In this document: positions 50,023-64,000 of the stretch, piece after piece
Layout of the letters: every line of letters begins with the position of its first letter
Position numbering within the stretch: position 1 is the first letter of the stretch
Assembly: GCA_029931535.1 (NCBI GenBank)
Contig: JAQPZY010001525.1
Location: forward strand, 3,615,001-3,679,000
Direction of reading: 5' to 3'
DNA length: 64,000 bases
Origin: Margaritifera margaritifera
Taxonomy: Eukaryota > Mollusca > Bivalvia > Unionida > Margaritiferidae
Translations under genes and position numbers: made by a program
The notes under the pieces: model-generated
Database searches by the model: none
Seen by the model: the letters and a program-made list of their open reading frames with translations, nothing else
What the model was told of the DNA's origin: nothing

Positions 50023-50502
50023 CTCTCTCTCCTCATCGCTACAAGAAGCTTCCTCTTCTTGCGATAAAATGAATAGAATCCGAGCACGCCAAATGGAGCT
50101 GTGAAAAGTCCGATCAGGATGAGAGCAGATCCAAGCGCCTGATACAAGCTCTCTGTTATAGGTCGGAAATTGTCCGTGGACAAATACACAACTGTTAGTC
50201 ATAGGGCAGAGAAAAATTGAGAATATTAATTGTAGAAAAAAATATATTCCGAAGAGAAAGGATTTGCATGGTTTATATAATATTGCATATCTTACAAAAC
50301 TCTGCACTATATTATCACATTAGTAAGAACACTTTGATTACAAACTCAAGGGAATATAGGCAAGAACTTTATCAATACCCCATACATGGCAAGAATTACA
50401 TATATAAATATATAAAGACCGTACTATTTTAGGCTCTGAAAATTAAAACTTTGACTCTGAAACTAAGTATTATACTGAAATAGTCCTAAGAGCTGTCCTT
50501 CA

Positions 50503-50580
<78 letters not shown>

Positions 50581-50862
50581 TTTAATAAATAAAGCAGTAT
50601 ACAACAGTATTAAAAGTCTCTGTCTGCTGAATTTTCCATACCGTAAGTATTTTTATAGCGCTGTCTTTGATTTTATGTAGGGTTGTTGAATTGATTGTTT
50701 GTGCCCCGAAACGCACGGCAAATCCACCAATAAACAATGCTATTGAAATGCACTGAAAAAACCACACACAAATTATATCACAATATATCTATCTATCTAC
50801 AGGTGTGTATCTATATAAACATGAAATTATCCGTATGTCTGTCTATTCGTTTATCTGCATAT

Positions 50863-50936
<74 letters not shown>

Positions 50937-51069
50937 ATATCCATCTACATGTATCTTTTTCAGAAGAATTCGAAATTAAACCGACAAGGAAATAAGACTA
51001 CCTTGAAAATAAGTCATAACTCCTCAAACGTTTTGTTCGCGATAGTCCGATCCTCGAAAGTAGCTGCTA

Positions 51070-51152
<83 letters not shown>

Positions 51153-53192
51153 GCGTATTGTATGTAATTAAGTTAACATTCGGCTACAGAAAAAAAAGAA
51201 TTGCTTTCATAGAAGAAATGCACAGGTGCTAATCTATATATGAAAATCTAATTTTCAACTTTTCACGACAAAACCATCTCCTTCATGAATGCCGAATTTT
51301 AAAGCATTATTATTTTACCAAATTTCTTTTACATTTTTGTAACATACAAAATTACATTTAGATTCACACAAAACACAACTATCTTCAATCGTTTTTACAG
51401 TAGGTTTACTCGTAAATGCACCTAACTCAGAAGTAAGCCACCCTCGAAAATAAGTCCGTCAAAACGTAGTAATAATCATGCGTGTCCTTGAATATACTGA
51501 ACACAGAGGTCAAGCAGGTAAAGGTTTATACAAGCTTGTCGCAATTAGGATACAAGTTTGTCGATATTTCAAGAAAGTCTCGAAATCGAGATAAATGTCT
51601 TTGTGACAAATACTATCATTCTATATTTGGCATATCCTTTTATTACACGTATTTACCATACCTGTAATAGCTGACTCATCACTGTTTCTTGCGCGCTTTA
51701 TAAAAAGTCACCTACCTCAAATAGAACATTGGATACCAATGCAAATTTCCTTCGATAGTTGCAGTAATTATCCTTTGTAAATTTATTTTGCCAGCGTTTT
51801 AGGGTATCCATGCTCTTTATCCTCTTGCAGTTTTTTTTCCCCAGATACTTCTATTGTCTTAAGTAATTTGCGAAGTTACTACTCGCGCACCGTAAAATAT
51901 AACTCAAATTCGGTATGGATAGAGAAATAAATGTTACCAAACCAATAGCCGATTGGCTGAAACAAGTGAATGGCAGGTCGAAAAAAAGAAGTCTAGTTTT
52001 TTTTCGTTTTGTTTTGTTTTGTGTTTTGGGCAACGTCTTGATTAAAAAAGAAAATATCGTCAGAGTTGGTTGAAAGCAAAAGCGTCATTAAAAATAAGTC
52101 CCGCCCAATTTTTAACAATGTGTGCCATTTGTATAATATGGAATAGTCTAAACGGACGAGATTGGGAGTAAAATGCACTTACAAATGTTTGTAGTTTACA
52201 AAACGTATACCTTTCTTATGTAAATCATTTTTATGTCGTCCTTCAGTCCTTCATTCCTTCAGTCATGGTGATACGACATACGTTACGAATGCAACTGTAA
52301 TTGCTCTCACTTTTAAAAATATTATAGATTTTAAAATTTAAAAATCTGTTTCATAAATGTCTTCCAGTACACGTTTCTAAAAGCCATATGTATACTGGAA
52401 GGAATTATATATATTGTTATGTTAGCTATAGGTGTATCATTCAATTTCTAGTATATTGTATGGCAGAAATAACACATAGAATGGATAAGGACTTTTTTAA
52501 AATCATCAAGAAATGGTCCAATGTTGAGAGCAGATGAGCTATAAATCGATCATCAAATCCCCAACAACAGATAGCATTGCGAGTGGTCAAGTTTGCACAT
52601 ATTAAAGAAACAAACAAACAAACACAATAATAATTCCGTCTTCCACTTCATCTCCTGAAGGAAAGTGTTTGCATATTTCTGCTTTCTTTTGCCAACCTTC
52701 TTTTCTTACAAATCCAACAATAGAGAAGTTGAATATCACAGTTCGAAATACAATTTTCCATTCTAAATCTGAATAAAACATATAACCATAAAGCAAACAA
52801 AAGTCTGAAATCCATGAGAGTAAATTACAATAATGCATGTACCAGAATTTGGGTTGACCTGGAGTTTCATTGTTGAACTTCGTATTGCACTGAGGTCATA
52901 CTGCAAATATCACATTAGAGCCAGGATAGCTCACTTTAAATTATTTGTTTTTGCTTCTAAATTTAACATTAAATGATTAATTATTGTATAATGAGAAACA
53001 AACGGATCATTTTCGTTTCTTTTTCTTTAAATGTAAGCGTTATATACTCCATCGTGGAACATATTTTCATTATTTGAATCAATTAATACTTCCTATACCG
53101 TTTTGTTGATTCTTGTTTGTCATCGTATCATGTAAAATGCCAACTGTTGAAGTTTGTATAGAGTGTTATTAAAGAGACGGGTATATTTCTTT

Positions 53193-53304
53193 CATTTATG
53201 ATTATAAATACAGTAATACACGATATACACGATATTGTTTGCAATCTTGTGTTGTTCAGTTTTAGTGTGAAGCTATGGTGTTGTATAATTTTTGCTAAGA
53301 TGGT

Positions 53305-53367
<63 letters not shown>

Positions 53368-53692
53368 TACACACACACACACATATGTATGTATTTTTAT
53401 ATTAATGTGTTAGAGAAAGAGCATTATCAAAGTTGGTGAACCTCTTGCCCGACCCCAGTGTTTTTCTTTTAAAGGCAATAAAATACGTTTAAACTAGCGA
53501 ATGTTTTGATTTGTGAGTTAATTTTGCTAACATTCCAGGTTAATTCCAGCATTGTTACCGCCATCACTCTATATTTAGAATATATGTTTGAATTATGATT
53601 ATAAATGCAGTAATACACGATATTGTTTGCACTGTTGTCTTGTTCAGTTTTAGTGTGCAGCTATGGTGTTGTATACTTTTTGCTAAGATGGT

Positions 53693-53773
<81 letters not shown>

Positions 53774-53975
53774 TGTATTTTGTATATTAATATTTTAGAG
53801 AAACGGCATTATCTAAGTTGGTGAACCTCTTGCCCGACCCCAGTGTTTTTCTTTTAAAGGCAATGAAATACGTTTTAACTGGCGAATGTTTCGATTTGTC
53901 AGTTAATTTCTTTTAGATTCCAGGTTAATTCTAACATTTTAAGCGCCAACACTATATTTAAAATATTTGGATATT
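53193..53975. repeat. Local tandem duplication of about 400 bases, copy A' only
   Basis: Unit 1 (53,193-53,590) and unit 2 (53,591-53,975) each contain ATGATTATAAAT.CAGTAATA, a (CT)n(CA)n tract, and CCCGACCCCAGTGTTTTTCT. Block A has one unit (about 20,507-20,900). The duplication is therefore younger than the A/A' event. Confidence 0.85.
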
Positions 53976-55065
53976 ATGATAAGGATTTCAATATTTACAA
54001 TTATTATATACTTGTTTCTTTCTCCATAGCCTTAGCATTGTATGAGTTGTGTAGTATTGATACTTATTCTATACTCATTTTGTTCTCCACCAGTTGAACA
54101 CTGTCGAAAATTTGTAGTATGTCTCCATGCTGCATTGCGTCATACTTCACAACAGCTGCACAACACGAGACAAAGTTCTGTGTCTTATGCGCATGTGATT
54201 ACTTGGATGTGTTTTTGCGTGTGACTAATTTGCATAAGGTTGTGTATTCCCCATATGTCTGTTTCAATCTATAAAAACAACTTGCTGTCAATGTTGCAAC
54301 TGTAAATAATCCCCTAGCGTAAGTGATGACGTTGAATGTTACTTCATAAAGTGCGTTAATGTTCTTGATACGAGCTGGCGTCATAAATTTAAATGCCTGA
54401 AGATTTCTTTTCTGGTTTCTTGTCTCAGAGTTTATATAAGGGGACTATTTCTATGATATATCGTGCTGATTATTCTGTCGAGTGTAATCCTACTCCATAA
54501 TAATCTGAAACGTAGGATTCAATCATGAATCAAATTAGTGCCCTTCATAATTTCCGTAAGCAAGATATCCCTCCATCGTCGGTATCGGGGATACACTAAG
54601 AGAGATAAATGTTCAATATAATGTCATTGTAATTTATAAATGCTTAATCATCAAGTAGTGCATTAGGAGAATTTTTTTTTTTTTACTTTAGAGGATTAAC
54701 TAAATTGTGCAACTCTACTGATAAAGGTACTCCGCTAGAAACACCTACATTCATCATTATACCCCGAACTTTTGTGCAGATAGCTTCCACACAGCTGGAG
54801 GCCTCGTTTCACTTCCGATGACGAGTCGGTTCGACATCTAATCTATGTTACCCTAGCAGACAAAACTAGTTTTGGAAAAATAAACTAAAAATGTAGTAGC
54901 AACTTTTCAGCCAAGTTTCTTATTATTCCTTGTGTTCAACTCAGGCAATAATTTATTTTCTGTTAAATAAAGATGGAACACGATATAATCTGTTTGTCAC
55001 ATTGAAACACATGTCTATGTTTTATTGACTAGGGTGTACGATTACTCATGGTACAAGTTATATTC

Positions 55066-55650
55066 AGGGTGCCCCCCCCCCAGCAAGGGCGTGGCTTCCT
55101 TATCGCCAGGTAGAACACATATTTCGGCTTTATTCTAGAACGACTGAGCCAGTTTTGGTGAAGCTTGGTAGGAAGTTTGTTCCATCATAGTAAAACCATG
55201 GAAACCCTATTTTCAACTTCTTTTCCAGCACGGCTGAGCCAATTTTTATCAAACTTTATATGAATGTTTATTTGTACTTTTTCTATCATACTTATGTCCA
55301 TGGTTGTGTCCCTAGCAACCCTGTTGTTTCCAAAGTAAGCATGTGAAAAGCATATGTTTGACCTCTTCTGTAGAACGGCTGAGCCAATTTCAGTCAAACT
55401 TGTTAGGATTATTTCTTAGGACATACTCTATCAAACTTGTGTCCAAGATGGTTCCCAAAGCTATGATGTAGCTGTCATAGCAAACCCATGGTAAACATAT
55501 TTTTAACTTATTCCTCAGAATAGCCCAGTCAATTTTAATCAAGCTTTGTGTGAAATTTCGTGGGACACTCTCTGTCAAAATTGTGTCAAGGGGTGGCTCC
55601 CTTAGAAACGGTGTTGCTACCATAGCAGCATCTGGATGGAAAACCTACAA
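55066..55650. repeat. Degenerate tandem repeats of about 130 bases, copy A'
   Basis: Same family and order as 21,985-22,690; one unit fewer, since the segment with GGTGCATCCACTAGCAACAT in copy A has no clear counterpart here. Confidence 0.7.
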
Positions 55651-55909
55651 AATGATACGTATCTCCCGTCAAGTATGGCCAGCTGCTAGTTTAATGCCAA
55701 AATTGCCTCAGACAAAATGTGATAGGTGGAGTCCTAGCATGAACACCTTTCGCATTGATACAAGATATATCAATGCACCATCTAGTCCAGCTGAGGTTAG
55801 TCAGGTAGAAACAGGGTTACACAACATGTCAAATACAACCAGTTTATACCAACTAGCTGGAAACTATCCCGACATGGGTGTCTTTCAAACCAAGGCACAT
55901 GCCTTATAA
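55550..55909 (+). other. Unrecognised open frame, second copy
   Basis: Counterpart of 22,679-22,951, longer at the 5' side because the frame stays open into the last 130-base repeat unit. It keeps ISRQVWPAAS, CDRWSPS, YINAPSSPAEVSQVE and the same stop. Coding status uncertain. Confidence 0.3.
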
Positions 55910-57660
55910 CTGCATTGGCCTTTCAGACCAATGTGCACCTGGTGTGCGATACGAGTCCGTCTTGAGCATTTTATTTCAGCATACACGCATTACTTTTTAT
56001 TCACATACCTTTTTACTCAGTACATTATACAGTATGATAAATAATCGATCGTATGCCACACGTATAGCTTCAAAGGCGATTCAGAAGATGTGCAGATGTA
56101 TTGCTCCTAATGATATTTTTCGGACATTAAGTTAGGTGCCCTTTTTGTATTTTATATACCTTTCCTATGTCATGTCAAGCGATTAACCAAAATGATTTCA
56201 TTCAGCCTCCATGGAGTTCAACTACAACACTTTGCAATAGCCACTCTACATATGGCTGTTTTTAAAGGATTGAAGGCACATATATGTTTTATGAAATTTA
56301 AAGCACCTCATCCATAATGTATACTCTTAAGGGGACAAGAACAGAAACGAAAATAAGGAGTCACTTTACCAAGGTAATCAATACAAACCGACTGTTTACA
56401 TCCGCGGACAAGTGTTCGTAAATTCCAATATAATTCCAATATTAAATCACTTGGCATGTATGTATTCAATTAGTAATCAAAAGCTATGTATCGTTTATAA
56501 AATGCAATATACTTTTATAGTGGTATTTCTTCATTTAAAATATGGTCGTACCTGTAAATAACAGTTTTAAAAAATTCACATGAAATTCCTCCATAGCTTC
56601 AATCAGGTAGAGGCACAAATATGGCGGACATTTCACATCATTGTATAAACAATTAAACACATTTAGGATCAAAAGCTAAATACGAGGGTACGTTCGCGGC
56701 CACAGTGTCAAATATAACGATTGTGTGCTTAAAGTTTTGAAAATCATATACAGGAAGGCAGGATAGGTCTAAGAGAGTTCGTAGGACCTGCAGAGCCGCT
56801 GTTAAAAACAATTATAACTACTTTAAAACGCTATACTTGCTATGGTCATATATATAGAGAGAGGTATGGGGTGCTTTCCTATATATTACGGTTACATTTT
56901 AAAAGTCTTAATTATGTTGTTTTTGTTCTTTTTTCAATTTGAATGTTTTAAGAGTATCATTTACAACGACTTTTGTCATCTTCGCTCCATTTGGAATGTG
57001 TTTTTTTTTTTACGAAATTTGCCGTTTCTTAACAGGGTCGACGTAATATAATTTTTGTAATTAGCCTATACTCACCAATGCACCTCCATAATGAATTCAA
57101 TGCCGCTCCATGATCGCGTCTTTGCTGACTTTTTATAAGTATCTGTGTCAGTATCCATTAATTATTTCAATGAAACCCAAGTTCTTTATTATTCAACGAC
57201 CTGGCTTCATTTTGGGTCAAGTCGATTTTCTTCAATAAGTACTTTTTTAATTCATCTAGAGGCACCAGTATCACCAGGGTATTTTACATTTGAAACAAAA
57301 GAAATTCAAGCAGTAAGAACCCTGGATCTTGCAAGCAAGTGGTCGATTACAATTCAGTCCTTTAGGGATACAATGTTTCATGCTGTGATGAACGATCTTT
57401 CAGATATATGTTAAGTGTCCTACATATAAATCATAGTCCACAACGCTGCACATAAATTAACAAGGGCACATTCACGACTTTCGCATAGCAAACTTGTTTA
57501 CTGTGTCTACGTTACAATTCATTAAAGCAAAGTTTAGTTTCAGAAGAATTGATTGAGCTAAATATGGTTTAGCTCAACAATAATTACCCGACTAAGCGAA
57601 TTTATTTAATTGCTATTAGTGTTTTCTACATTTTCTTCTTTGAGCGTGGACTTATATTAG

Positions 57661-58263
57661 AATGATAACAGTATTAAATGCGTGGAGTCCTTTCAAATGG
57701 AAATATACCCATAAGTCTAACATTTCTTTCAATGGGAAGAACAGAGATACACGTTTCTATTTATTTCTGTAAGTTTGATTGTACCTACCTACCTTCATAT
57801 GGCCAAAATATACATTTTTGTAGTACTTCTGTGAAATTATCGGCAAATATTACGAAGAAAAATCTTATATTTTGTTGTTTGTTCAGAAATTCCATGCACA
57901 AGAATTTTACCAAACATAACTATAAGCACCCAAACAATTCCGGATAAGAATCGAAATCCCGTATGCAAACTATTTAACAATATTCATGAAAATGTTCCGA
58001 CACCAAGCAGTACTAAAATCTTCAAAACCACTTCAAAACCACTGACACACATTCAGCTACACAAGACAATGGATTCGAAAACTTGAATTTAAACAAAAAT
58101 CATAAAACGTAATAAAAAGAATTATTACATCGCATATACGTATGAATGTATATGTTTTACCATAAATCTCTCAATTTAGTATATTAATTATAATTAATAA
58201 ATTCTTTAGAGTAATAAATTGTCACGCTTTATGTATTGTATCAAGATTATAGAGGAAAATTAC
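57661..58263. other. Unique segment between A' and B'
   Basis: Has no counterpart between A and B. One 89-codon open frame (57,678-57,947) has no recognisable motif. Marks a rearrangement junction rather than a gene. Confidence 0.5.
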
Positions 58264-60025
<1,762 letters not shown>

Positions 60026-60482
60026 GTTTCCCCTGCATCGCCTGTATATAGTACATAATTCAAAAAATTGGCATAGAGAATATGTCACATGAAGCTTTCA
60101 AATCTTTTAACATTTATTGTAGAGCATCGTTTGATTTAGCAAATTGTACAGAATCACGTGGATATGTAACTGACCTGGTTAGCTTTTCATGCCATAACAG
60201 CAATTTTTCAATTTTTAAACTTAGACTTCCCAACAAAATCATTTTAAGCACAAATATGCACAAAAGACATATGAGTTAATCACCAGAAATTTGGTACACA
60301 TTTTGTATGCAAAATGTAAATAAACTTGATTGATTTTCATTGCACCATAAAAAATGTTTACAATTGTTCTACATATACGAATTTTTGCATAGAGATTTGA
60401 CAAGTGTGTAGTGGGGATTCTGTGAACACTGATTGACTTTGGGTTCCTATGAGTATATACTCTCATGTATTCACTCTCTCTC

Positions 60483-60488
60483 TCCATA

Positions 60489-60579
<91 letters not shown>
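60483..60579. repeat. (TA)n microsatellite before the GC-rich block
   Basis: About 90 bases of TA, followed by a short CA-rich stretch. Confidence 0.97.
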
Positions 60580-60581
<2 letters not shown>

Positions 60582-60619
60582 TCACACACATCCACAATAT
60601 GCAGGCAAAAATACTGAGA

Positions 60620-60895
60620 GGCGGCTATTGATTGCTGTTTGTTCCTTGATTTCGTATCCTAACATACCTTAAATAATTAGGCACCGAATTTTCATTTCAT
60701 GCAAATTGTATATAACATCCACTTATTTGCATCTAATGTTTATGTCTCCATTGCATATTCCCTGCTTACCTGTCAACACAATTTGTTATTACAAACTCTG
60801 AACATGTCTGGCCGGTTTCTTAAGTAGGTTTATAATCCTTGAGGGATCATTGATCTTGTAATTCAATAGAATCGTCCTCTTTTGTTTGAGATTAA
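60620..60895 (+). repeat. Unit repeated at 60,620-60,895 (second)
   Basis: Diverged direct copy of 58,560-58,815, again preceded by a long (TA)n tract, so the tract and unit were probably duplicated together. It is the last AT-rich segment before the GC-rich block. Confidence 0.7.
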
Positions 60896-61464
60896 TGACT
60901 GAATTTTATTATTCAAAACGGGATAAAATCTCATTTATCGTCTGTAGCATGATATGCCCGTCCATTTTTCAAGCGTTCGTGCGTGTGGTGCGTGTAGGGT
61001 GTGTGGGTCTTTGGGGAGCCTCCCCATCATGTTTACGTCGAGACCACCAATCCCTCAGCACCAATACGGCGCGGAAGTATACCCTTCGCGCTTGCTCAAC
61101 AAAGCGGAGAGCACGTGGACGGCGCCTATTAGGGCCTGCGCGCACCTCCCGGTGCGCTACTGGTTTATCGCCCATTGAAAGATCTTCCTGGCTAGACATA
61201 TACCTGAAGTAAAGATGAAGAGCTTTAACACATGTCCGTGTTTATGGTAGCTGGTCATAATTGTCATACAAAAAGCTGTCTGGGGCTATTTTATTGAATC
61301 AATCTTCAGGAAATAGACAAATAAAACAGACATTGGCAGCAATACCTTTCTTCAAAAGCGGTGTGGTTCTATCAAAGCAGATATTTACCACATTCGGGAA
61401 GCTTGACTAGTTGGGCAAGCGAGGCGGTTTAACCCCAAGATCCGCGCATCTATGATCAAAAAGG

Positions 61465-62045
61465 ATGGCCAGCAAAAGCAACCACTCGACTATTAGAGAA
61501 GACATGCTTAGCGAGGGCCGAAAGACACAGCAGGCTGTGTTCTTACAGTGGGTAGACATCTCGTCCTTGCTTTGGGACAGCCCTGACTTACACCAAATAC
61601 GGTGTTTACTCAGTGCTTTCCTCGGAATGAACAAGGCAGCTTTAGAAAAGCGTCAACATCCAACCCGTACCTAACCAATGAAGGTATGTGGATGCTCGCC
61701 TTTCCCTTCGAACCTCGCCAACTGACGACGTGCCCTGGCAAATGTGTTGGGGTGACGCAGAGATGTGACTTAGAAAGTGGCGCCTTCCTCTCATCGCTAC
61801 CGACATTCGAGGCAACGACTTTGTCCTCTTTGAACCAGAACAGAGCGACATAAATGCAAAGATTGTATTTGCCATTCTCTTGCACAACACTCACGTCTGG
61901 GCGACTAACAAGGACGTGAAGCGCTTTGAGTAGTTCTTTCTCAACAAGCCCGTCCAGACCTCGAAGACATCCCCAAAGGACTCTGACAAAATCTGGGACA
62001 AGTGGCCTCATCCCAGCCACGAGGACGAGACAGTGATACCCTTTC
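61465..62045 (+). pseudogene. Decayed open frames of unknown family in the GC-rich block
   Basis: Plus-strand segments, for example SEGRKTQQAVFLQWVDISSL near 61,510 and, in a shifted frame, IATDIRGNDFVLFEPEQSD, INAKIVFAILLHNTHVWATN and KIWDKWPHPSHEDETVIPF between 61,790 and 62,030, have ordinary protein composition but are split by stops and shifts. The opposite strand also has a long frame over 61,610-62,110, so the true coding strand is not certain. Confidence 0.35.
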
Positions 62046-62619
62046 GACACGATTGCAGATAACCTCCAGTCCATCAGCAGTAAGGTCGTTGAAAATGCAA
62101 TCTGAATCACCGGTGAAGAGCCAGAGGACCTTATTTGTTACACACTGCCCCTCCGCCCTTCCCCTTTCCCCAGCTGTTGGAGTGGCCTGTATGCAGTATC
62201 ACAAACATTTGACACCGGGAACGTATGAGCTCCAAAATAAATGGCCCGATAGGAAGTGATGCCTCAAGCACCCTGTCCGCAACGCGCGCAATTAGTCTCC
62301 AGATCTAGGAGCCTCAAATAAACCAGCCAGGTACGATTTGCCGTCATTGCCTGTATATTGGTACAGCTCTCTTCTGGCACAATAGTTGCAAACGCCGGAC
62401 CGCCGTAGGATCATGTCTTCAAAGATCGACGCTACTCAAGCTGCGCCAATAATAGAGTGTGAAATCTATCGGGGGATTTTGTCGCGACGCAAAGCGTACG
62501 CCATCTCAAGCATCGCGAAGGACACCTCGTCCATGGCTATACAAAACCGCGCAAAAAAGTGCACATAATTGGGCGCGGCATATTAAAAGAGTTTGTGATC
62601 AATAAGGGCTGTAACGCCC

Positions 62620-63960
62620 AATCTAAGGACGATAAAGAGCAACTCGCTGTTTATGGTCGTGGCTTGGCGTGTAAAAACCTTGAAGGGTTGTTTCAGATTC
62701 CGAAGGATCCAGCTTTTTCTCCGTCTCGGCTACCACATGGTAGCATTCGCACAGCGTGAGCTTGGGGCCGGAACTATTTATTAATAAAATCAAACCGCTC
62801 TTGGAGCTTTTTGATAATGCGATCCGTGCTTCATGGAATTGCCCGATTGCCTTATCGTGGCGTATGCGCTGTTCTTCAACGCCTTTCTGCTGTAGCTGCG
62901 AAAATAGATAGTCTGAGTCGCAGAACGCCAGTGTATTTGCTACTGCATTGTACATTATCGTAACCACAAGGCTGTTAATAGCCAGTGTCGTCATAGCCGT
63001 CGTTGCGCTTGCTGTTCCCACGCCAGTAGTTCCGTCGCTCACGTGCACAGTTTTCTAGTTTTCCGCACACGATGGCTTGCCAGTGCGTAGCCGCTTTTAG
63101 GTTCTTGTAGTTCCTGGATTAGTTTTTCCTTTTTAACCTTGCGGACTTCTGCGCCTGACTTCATCGACTCGACATTTTATGTCGTTTTGACGACTAGCAG
63201 CAGTAACCCGCTGCTGCACTGGTGCTAGACGTGCTAGCCGTTCCGATGTTTGTTCCCACTCGTTCGAAGGTTCTTATGGTGGGTTACTCACCTACAGAGA
63301 CGTCGCATGATGCACTAATGCCATTGCAGTCATTGTATACGGTTGTGAGACAGCGGTGTCCTAATTGAAAATGCTTGACTGTGGTCAGAACCGCCGAAAG
63401 AGGTGCTAAGAGCGCTCCGTAGCGGTGTTAAGCTCGCACGTAACAGTGGTAAGCGCTTGTTCAACGAATGCGTTCTGCTTCACGTCGGCTTCAGGTTGTG
63501 GCAGTTTGTATTGCGGAATGAGCAGAAAGGCGACTGCCACCCCCGCATAAAGACGGAGTCCTGCGCCGCCAATGCGTTTGGACACAGACGCCACCAGTCT
63601 CGCATTGCATCATGGGTAGAGCTTGGAGACATCGTCCAAGTGTATATTGTCGATGTCAGCCAACGATAAGTTGCGCACAAGATACTCCCAAGACTTACCT
63701 CTGGTCAATAGTGCCGCTAGTCGTGTGCGTTTTGTCTCTGTTTCCTCTTCTTTTCTGGGCTGTGTGTTTGCCGTGGTAGCACTCGTAGCACCGTCGGAAT
63801 GACTAGCACTTGTCACAACTGCCAACTCATCGAGTAGTTCGTCATAGTTTATTTTGCGTACAGACCACGCCCTCCAATCTCTAAAATAAAAAGCTGTCAA
63901 CAGCCGCAGCGCAGATGATAAGAACTGCTGGAAATGCGATAAGCAGCACCTCCGCATAGG
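62620..63960 (-). pseudogene. Decayed membrane/helical protein gene of unknown family
   Basis: Three open segments, 63,957-63,610, 63,594-63,406 and 63,048-62,623, share one reading frame; the first two are parted by a single TGA, and the gap between the second and third has several stops and shifts. Visible features are a hydrophobic start in an adjacent frame near 63,930, charged linkers (PRKEEETETKRTR), a hydrophobic helix (LRLYAGVAVAFLLIP), a second one (TLAINSLVVTIMYNAVANTL) and a charged helix (EEQRIRHDKAIGQFHEARIA). A further hydrophobic stretch in a shifted frame near 62,620 (ELLFIVLRLGVTALI) looks like the continuation. Frames interleave in a way typical of an old pseudogene. Function unknown. 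Confidence 0.45.
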
Positions 63961-64000
63961 TTAGCATCCTGTTAGTATTTGGTTATCAGTAGTCGATTCT

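Larger units (their letters stand above)
41400..51811 (-). pseudogene. Tetraspanin copy 2, inactivated
   Basis: Same exon order as copy 1: 51,811-51,716; 50,752-50,642; 50,191-50,043; 48,534-48,460; 46,374-46,270; 45,568-45,386 (truncated); 43,322-43,236; 42,393-42,294; 41,848-41,400. Three independent lesions would stop a full product: exon 2 is 111 rather than 109 bases, shifting the frame; exon 5 has TAA at 46,284-46,282 where copy 1 has TAT; exon 6 has lost its last bases and splice donor and runs into intron sequence with a stop. Exon 5 also lacks one proline codon in frame. Exon 9 has lost the original acceptor, but a CACAG at the new edge would still splice in frame, and a 215-base deletion creates the ending PENRRS-stop. 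The first three lesions make a working tetraspanin very unlikely. Confidence 0.88.
34692..57660. repeat. Segmental duplication block A' (copy 2)
   Basis: Direct copy of block A. Homology begins at 34,692, aligned with base 1, and fades at about 57,660, aligned with 24,718. Differences from copy 1 include absence of the 750-base solo LTR, loss of about 961 bases around the tetraspanin CCG exon, a 215-base deletion at the end of the proline-rich exon, an extra insertion of about 440 bases (47,704-48,158) and a local 400-base tandem duplication (53,193-53,975). The tetraspanin gene in this copy is broken. Confidence 0.95.
60950..64000. other. GC-richer block with decayed coding sequence on both strands
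   Basis: Base composition changes sharply at about 60,950: long AT runs and TA repeats vanish and CG dinucleotides become frequent. Open frames are short but show protein-like composition, on the plus strand to about 62,300 and on the minus strand from 63,960 to 62,620. No splice structure is apparent. This resembles an old integration of GC-richer coding DNA, possibly a large virus-like element such as a Maverick/Polinton, but no hallmark gene (polymerase B, integrase, packaging ATPase, capsid) was recognised. Confidence 0.6.

Overview
The window is animal nuclear DNA. It is AT-rich, full of long (TA)n, (GA)n, (CA)n and compound microsatellites, has tRNA-derived SINEs, solo LTRs, a Crypton-type recombinase relic and a LINE relic, and its one clear gene is split into short exons with consensus GT/AG junctions. 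The repeat content and the Crypton type suggest a mollusc or another lophotrochozoan. That taxon is an inference, not something the sequence proves.

Layout: block A (1 to about 24,718, probably cut by the window start) is repeated in direct orientation as block A' (about 34,692 to 57,660). The two match along their length except for discrete insertions and deletions. Just after A lies block B (about 24,727-27,480), whose inverted copy B' is at about 58,264-60,025, beyond A'. The spacer (27.5-34.7 kb) holds a Crypton-type tyrosine recombinase pseudogene, palindromic repeats, an LTR fragment and a LINE reverse-transcriptase tail. From about 60,950 to the end the composition changes to GC-richer DNA with broken open frames on both strands, which looks like an old insertion of foreign or virus-like coding DNA.

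The only gene I can reconstruct is a tetraspanin on the minus strand of block A, with nine exons from 18,697 down to 7,041. It has four membrane segments, a CCG-containing large extracellular loop, and an unusually long Pro/Thr/Gln-rich C-terminal tail. All eight introns have GT/AG ends and the phases are consistent. The second copy in A' (51,811 down to 41,400) is dead: a 2-base frameshift in exon 2, a TAT-to-TAA nonsense change in exon 5, and a deletion of about 961 bases that removes the 3' end and splice donor of the CCG exon.

Comparing the copies gives filled and empty sites for several insertions. A solo LTR (15,507-16,256) sits in A but not A'; a related solo LTR (26,191-27,051) sits in B but not B'; an insertion of about 440 bases is in A' only. 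A 41-base minus-strand sequence (15,060-15,100 and 48,827-48,867) has the core and short self-complementary helix III expected of hammerhead ribozymes of Penelope-like elements or retrozymes. I found no defence, metabolic or other multi-gene system. The most unusual items are the hammerhead motif, the palindromic TTGCAACG-motif arrays, the long-tailed tetraspanin with its decaying twin, and the GC-rich decayed block at the right end.
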